Origin: CAG-390 sp964590755
Lineage (GTDB): Bacteria; Bacillota; Clostridia; Oscillospirales; CAG-272
Assembly (NCBI GenBank): GCA_964590755.1
Contig: CAZPYK010000075.1
Coordinates: forward strand, 1-7,978
DNA: 7,978 nt
Direction: 5' to 3'
Made by a program: the position numbers and the translations under genes
The notes under the pieces: generated by a model
What the model saw: only the letters and a program-made list of their open reading frames with translations
The model's database searches: none
What the model was told of the DNA's origin: nothing
Part shown: positions 5,918 to 7,978 of the stretch, piece after piece
How the letters are laid out: each line of letters starts with the position of its first letter
Numbering within the stretch: the first letter of the stretch is position 1

Positions 5918-6820
5918 ATGGAAAACAGATCAAACGCTTCAAATTCGCAAAAAAACAGCGAAAAAGAAAAAAAGAAAAAATATTATCGCCGTCCGCACCG
6001 TCTGACGGTGGGCATGCGCACCTTCATCTGCATAATGCTCTCCTTGCTCGCGTTGCTTTGCATGATAGTCGGCGCAAGCTATTGCGGCTTCAGATATATA
6101 AGCATAAGTCGCGACGACGGCGAGGTGGTACGCTTTGTGGGGCGCGTGAACGCCTACGAACGGCCCGTGTGGGGAATGATCTTCTACTCCACCGGCGTTA
6201 CGGCAACACTGCAGATCGATGAGAATTACATTTATCCCACCGGAACCATAGAGTATTCAAACGGCGCGACCTATTACGGCAACATTTTGAATTTTTATCG
6301 CGACGGGCGCGGCAAGCTGACGTTGAAAAACGGCGACGTTTACGAGGGCTCGTTCGATTATGACGCTATAACCGGCTATGGATGGTACACCTTTTCGGGC
6401 GGCGATGTTTACGAGGGAGATTTCCTCTCCGGCGTAAAAGAGGGCAGCGGGAAGTACACCTATGCCGACGGCTCGGTCTACGAGGGCGAATTTTCCGCCG
6501 ATCTGCGCCACGGCGAGGGTAAAATGACATGGGCGGACGGCTCTTATTATGAAGGCAGCTTCGTTTACGGGCTCAAGAGCGGGTATGGCGTTTATCACTA
6601 TGTGGGCGGCGACGTTTACGAGGGAGATTTTGAAAACGACGTGCGCCAAGGCGAGGGGAAATACACCTGGGCGGAGACCGGCGAGACCTACGAGGGCGGA
6701 TTTTACAATAATAACATGCACGGCTACGGGACTTACACATGGCCGAGCGGACGCGCGTCATATTCGGGATATTTCGAAAACGGTAAAATAGTCGCGGTCG
6801 ATACGACGACGGTCGAATAA
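5918..6820 (+). CDS. Membrane-anchored MORN-repeat protein
   Basis: A 300-residue protein with a strongly basic, Asn/Ser/Lys-rich N-terminus (KEKKKKYYRRPHR near 16-28) and one transmembrane helix at about 36-58. From residue 119 there are seven consecutive MORN repeats of 23-24 residues (starting at 119, 142, 165, 188, 211, 234 and 258) and a partial eighth at 282. The repeat pattern is YEGxFxxxxxxGxGxYTxxxGxx. The basic N-terminus predicts that the repeats lie outside the membrane. MORN repeats form a twisted beta-hairpin ribbon and mostly serve as protein or lipid contact surfaces; no enzyme domain is attached here. Start 5918 has AGGA 5 bases upstream; TTG 5882 and ATG 5906 in the same frame lack such a site. 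It precedes rbfA by only 15 bases, so the two are probably cotranscribed. The function is unknown. Confidence 0.9.
   Translation: MENRSNASNSQKNSEKEKKKKYYRRPHRLTVGMRTFICIMLSLLALLCMIVGASYCGFRYISISRDDGEVVRFVGRVNAYERPVWGMIFYSTGVTATLQIDENYIYPTGTIEYSNGATYYGNILNFYRDGRGKLTLKNGDVYEGSFDYDAITGYGWYTFSGGDVYEGDFLSGVKEGSGKYTYADGSVYEGEFSADLRHGEGKMTWADGSYYEGSFVYGLKSGYGVYHYVGGDVYEGDFENDVRQGEGKYTWAETGETYEGGFYNNNMHGYGTYTWPSGRASYSGYFENGKIVAVDTTTVE
6272..6817 (+). repeat. In-frame 69-bp repeat array encoding MORN units
   Basis: The MORN region repeats with a period of 69 bases (72 for the last two full units). Some DNA segments are almost identical: GTTTACGAGGGAGATTT occurs at 6407 and again at 6614, exactly three periods (207 bases) apart, and GACGTTTACGAGGG also occurs near 6336. 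Such identity could allow the array to gain or lose units by recombination. Confidence 0.85.
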
Positions 6821-6835
6821 AGGGAAGGAACAAAA

Positions 6836-7225
6836 ATGGCAGGCTACAGAAGAGACAGAATAAACGAAGAAACGGCGCGCGTGATGTCGGAGCTGATACG
6901 CGGCGTCAAGGATCCGCGCGTGTCGGAAGCATTTATCAGCATCACGGCGGCGTCGGTCACGCCCGACTTGAAATACGCAAAGATATATTATTCGGTGCTG
7001 GGCGGCGAGCAGGACGAGGATAAGATGAAAAATATCGCGCGCGGTCTGCGCTCGGCATCGGGATATCTGCGGCGCGGGCTTTCGGAAAAGCTCGATCTGC
7101 GCATCACGCCGGAGCTGAGCTTTGTCGTCGACAAGAGCGCGGCAAACGGCGCGCATATCGCGTCGATGCTTGAGGATATCTCACGAAAGAGCGCCGCGCA
7201 CAAGCCGGAAAACCCGGACGCTTGA
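6836..7225 (+). CDS. rbfA: 30S ribosome-binding factor RbfA
   Basis: A 129-residue ribosome-binding factor A, a single KH-like domain protein that binds the immature 30S subunit near helix 1 of 16S rRNA and helps late processing, mainly at low temperature. Family signatures are RINEETARVMSELI (8-21), KDPRV (25-29), the strand PDLKYAKIYYSVLG (from 43), SASGYLRRGLSEKLDLR and PELSFVVDKSA, followed by the final helix around IASMLEDI. The length is normal. AAGGA (6825-6829) sits 6 bases before the start. In most Firmicutes rbfA lies in the nusA-infB-rbfA-truB operon; here it instead ends a run of parAB and two membrane-protein genes, and repeat DNA follows. It is complete and shows no sign of decay. 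Confidence 0.95.
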   Translation: MAGYRRDRINEETARVMSELIRGVKDPRVSEAFISITAASVTPDLKYAKIYYSVLGGEQDEDKMKNIARGLRSASGYLRRGLSEKLDLRITPELSFVVDKSAANGAHIASMLEDISRKSAAHKPENPDA

Positions 7226-7284
7226 TCGGAATATAGTTGAGGATCAAAAATAATAAGGTTCGGACCGTAGAAATCATATTTTTC

Positions 7285-7320
7285 TTTGGAGTTCAAATGC
7301 TCACGCATTTGAACTCCAAA
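7285..7320. repeat. Perfect 16-bp inverted repeat after rbfA
   Basis: The left arm (7285-7300, TTTGGAGTTCAAATGC) and right arm (7305-7320) are exact reverse complements around the 4-nt loop TCAC. It is 59 bases past the rbfA stop. In either direction the stem is not followed by a T-run; on the + strand it runs into AAAATTCCCC. So it is not a classical terminator, though so stable a stem could still block 3' exonucleases or pausing polymerase. It could also be the core of a small palindromic mobile element. Confidence 0.85.
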
Positions 7321-7378
7321 AATTCCCCGCCCTACGATGTTGAAATACGGAACGCAAGATTTCTTTCGGCTTCACTCC

Positions 7379-7403
7379 ATGTTCGCACCGCACGATGTGA
7401 GCC
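7379..7403 (+). repeat. 12-mer module D, copy 1
   Basis: ATGTTCGCACCG followed by CACGATGTGAGCC. The same 25 bases recur at 7776-7800 with 3 differences. Both copies run directly into the inverted form of the two-hairpin repeat, so the junction is conserved. Confidence 0.7.
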
Positions 7404-7421
7404 TTCCCCAGTGGGGGAAGT

Positions 7422-7448
7422 GACTTGCCTCGCTTCGCGAGCCAAGTC
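7422..7448. repeat. Hairpin with 11 paired bases and one mismatch
   Basis: GACTTG (7422-7427) pairs with CAAGTC (7443-7448), and CTCGC (7429-7433) with GCGAG (7437-7441), around the loop TTC. C7428 and C7442 face each other unpaired. It begins one base after the copy 2 hairpin. Confidence 0.65.
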
Positions 7449-7461
7449 GTCAAAAGCGGCT

Positions 7462-7484
7462 CGGCGAGTAAAACTCGCCGTTTT
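7462..7484 (+). terminator. Terminator-like hairpin with four T
   Basis: CGGCGAGT (7462-7469) pairs perfectly with ACTCGCCG (7473-7480) around AAA, and TTTT (7481-7484) follows. This is the best terminator-shaped structure after rbfA on the + strand, 237 bases past its stop. The T-run is short, and the hairpin lies inside repeat DNA, so it may simply be a repeat component. Confidence 0.4.
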
Positions 7485-7488
7485 GCAA

Positions 7489-7507
7489 GCAAAAACGCCG
7501 TTTTTGC
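7489..7507. repeat. A/T-stem hairpin GCAAAAAC/GTTTTTGC
   Basis: GCAAAAAC (7489-7496) pairs with GTTTTTGC (7500-7507) around GCC. A similar stem with the arm order reversed occurs at 7851-7872. Confidence 0.6.
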
Positions 7508-7545
7508 GGTTGGCGCGAGCCTGTGGATGAGGTGGGATATGCAGT

Positions 7546-7583
7546 ATGTTCGCACCGTACGATGTTAGGTATTCGTTCCGACA
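7546..7583 (+). repeat. Repeat module A, copy 2
   Basis: Matches 163-200 at 36 of 38 bases in the same orientation. Here it leads directly into two-hairpin repeat copy 3, whereas the left-flank copy leads into module C. Confidence 0.8.
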
Positions 7584-7585
7584 AT

Positions 7586-7628
7586 CCCTCAGTCGGCTGC
7601 GCCGCCAGCTCCCTTTGCACAAGGGAGC
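7586..7628 (+). repeat. Two-hairpin intergenic repeat, copy 3
   Basis: Begins CCCTCAGT, has a first hairpin CGGC/GCCG around TGC and a second, GCTCCCTT (7608-7615) with AAGGGAGC (7621-7628) around a 5-nt loop. The second stem differs in sequence from copy 1 yet is perfectly paired. Module B follows, as after copy 1. Confidence 0.75.
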
Positions 7629-7678
7629 CTTGGCAAACGTCGGAATCTCACCTACAGACGTGGAGAATGCAAGATTTT
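7628..7678 (+). repeat. Repeat module B, copy 2
   Basis: Aligns without gaps to 54-104 with about 7 differences; CTCACCTACAGACGTGGAGA is the best-conserved part. Confidence 0.75.
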
Positions 7679-7696
7679 ATCTTACATCTGTGAACC

Positions 7697-7725
7697 ATGT
7701 TCGCGCTCACCCTGTAGGGCGTGCT
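7697..7725 (+). repeat. Repeat module C, copy 2
   Basis: ATGTTCGCGCTC followed by ACCCTGTAGGGCGTGC, the counterpart of 205-233. It is followed by CGCCTGCGGCG and a C-rich stretch and then six T (about 7759-7764). Confidence 0.6.
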
Positions 7726-7775
7726 ACCTCGCCTGCGGCGAACTGCTGCTCCCGCCGTTTTTTCGACTTTGCCCC

Positions 7776-7800
7776 ATGTTCGCACCGCACGTCGTAAGCC
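7776..7800 (+). repeat. 12-mer module D, copy 2
   Basis: ATGTTCGCACCG followed by CACGTCGTAAGCC, the counterpart of 7379-7403 with 3 differences, again joined to an inverted two-hairpin repeat. Confidence 0.7.
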
Positions 7801-7845
7801 CTCTCGTGTCTGAGAGGGTGGCGCCGGAGGCGACGGATGAGGAGG
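7799..7845 (-). repeat. Two-hairpin intergenic repeat, copy 4, inverted
   Basis: CCCTCTC (7799-7805) pairs perfectly with GAGAGGG (7812-7818) around a 6-nt loop. A second dyad, CGCC/GGCG within GCGCCGGAGGCG, and the end motif GGATGAGGAGG (7835-7845) follow. This is the reverse-complement form of copy 1, with another distinct but fully paired stem. Confidence 0.75.
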
Positions 7846-7850
7846 TTAAG

Positions 7851-7872
7851 GATTTTTGCGCGAGCAAAAATC
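7851..7872. repeat. Perfect 9-bp hairpin closed by a GCGA tetraloop
   Basis: GATTTTTGC (7851-7859) pairs with GCAAAAATC (7864-7872) around GCGA, a loop of the GNRA type in RNA. No T-run follows on either strand. It directly follows repeat copy 4. Confidence 0.65.
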
Positions 7873-7955
7873 TACCTTGTAACCGTACAGATCGCAAGAT
7901 TTTCACCTTCCGGCGGGAATATGACCTAATATTGTTTGGTGCTAACAAAGATAAT

Positions 7956-7978
7956 AGCCCACCTCATCCACCGCTGCG
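7956..7978 (+). repeat. Two-hairpin intergenic repeat, copy 5, cut by the window end
   Basis: AGCCCACCTCATCC (7956-7969) is identical to positions 1-14. The following bases diverge (ACCGCTGCG) and the window stops before the expected hairpin. Confidence 0.65.

Larger units (their letters stand above)
7403..7536 (-). repeat. Two-hairpin intergenic repeat, copy 2, inverted and expanded
   Basis: CTTCCCCAGTGGGGGAAG (7403-7420) is the exact reverse complement of the hairpin of copy 1 (35-52), and GGATGAGGTGGG (7525-7536) is the reverse complement of the start of copy 1. About 100 extra bases with three more hairpins lie between them, listed separately. It reads as an inverted copy with additional palindromes inserted in its middle. 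Confidence 0.75.
7226..7978. other. Gene-free right flank, hairpin and repeat mosaic
   Basis: No supported gene follows rbfA. Short open frames here have no good ribosome binding site and read through repeat modules. The first 58 bases are plain AT-rich sequence, and from 7285 the region is almost continuous hairpins and repeat modules, listed separately. Module order differs from that of the left flank, as expected for a mosaic of elements inserted or recombined at different times. Confidence 0.8.

Noticed and set aside
163..7787. CRISPR array suggested by repeated ATGTTCGCACCG
   Set aside because: Spacing is irregular, the repeat is only 12 bases, intervening sequences are themselves repeats, and no cas gene is present.
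7237..7948. Open frames after rbfA on both strands
   Set aside because: They consist of the hairpins and repeat modules described, and their reading frames are not kept between copies.

Overview
The window is one conserved bacterial gene cluster on the + strand, bordered on both sides by gene-free, hairpin-rich repeat DNA. The order mnmG (gidA), rsmG (gidB), parA (soj), parB (spo0J), a double site matching the parS consensus of B. subtilis, Shine-Dalgarno starts and GC-rich coding sequence together suggest a Firmicutes/Clostridia genome. It is plausibly an uncultured gut member of the Oscillospiraceae type. That placement is inference from gene order, protein motifs and the style of the intergenic repeats; no 16S or marker tree is available here.

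Layout. Positions 1-396 hold no gene: a repeat mosaic (about 1-235) and then unremarkable sequence. A predicted promoter (397-425) precedes mnmG (526-2403), and rsmG (2421-3155) follows at once. Five bases after rsmG lie two parS sites in head-to-head inverted order (3161-3190). They form a perfect 28-bp palindrome followed by six T, so the same bases should also act as an intrinsic terminator. Next come a near-consensus extended -10 promoter (3227-3255), a structured leader, then parA (3349-4143) and parB (4193-5083). Downstream in the same direction are an unrecognised two-helix membrane protein (5114-5800), a membrane-anchored MORN-repeat protein (5918-6820) and rbfA (6836-7225). Positions 7226-7978 hold no gene and carry a perfect 16-bp inverted repeat and several copies of the same repeat modules seen at the left edge.

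How the genes fit together. MnmG modifies the tRNA wobble uridine and RsmG methylates 16S rRNA; RbfA matures the 30S subunit, so the cluster is framed by translation genes. ParA, ParB and the parS pair make a complete chromosome-segregation cassette. The two membrane proteins between parB and rbfA are the least explained part. Usual neighbours are missing: mnmE is not upstream of mnmG, and rbfA is not next to infB, nusA or truB.

The most notable observations are the parS pair that doubles as a terminator, the unknown membrane protein plus MORN protein beside parAB, and a two-hairpin repeat family whose stems differ in sequence but keep their pairing. I do not see a defence, CRISPR or mobile-element system.
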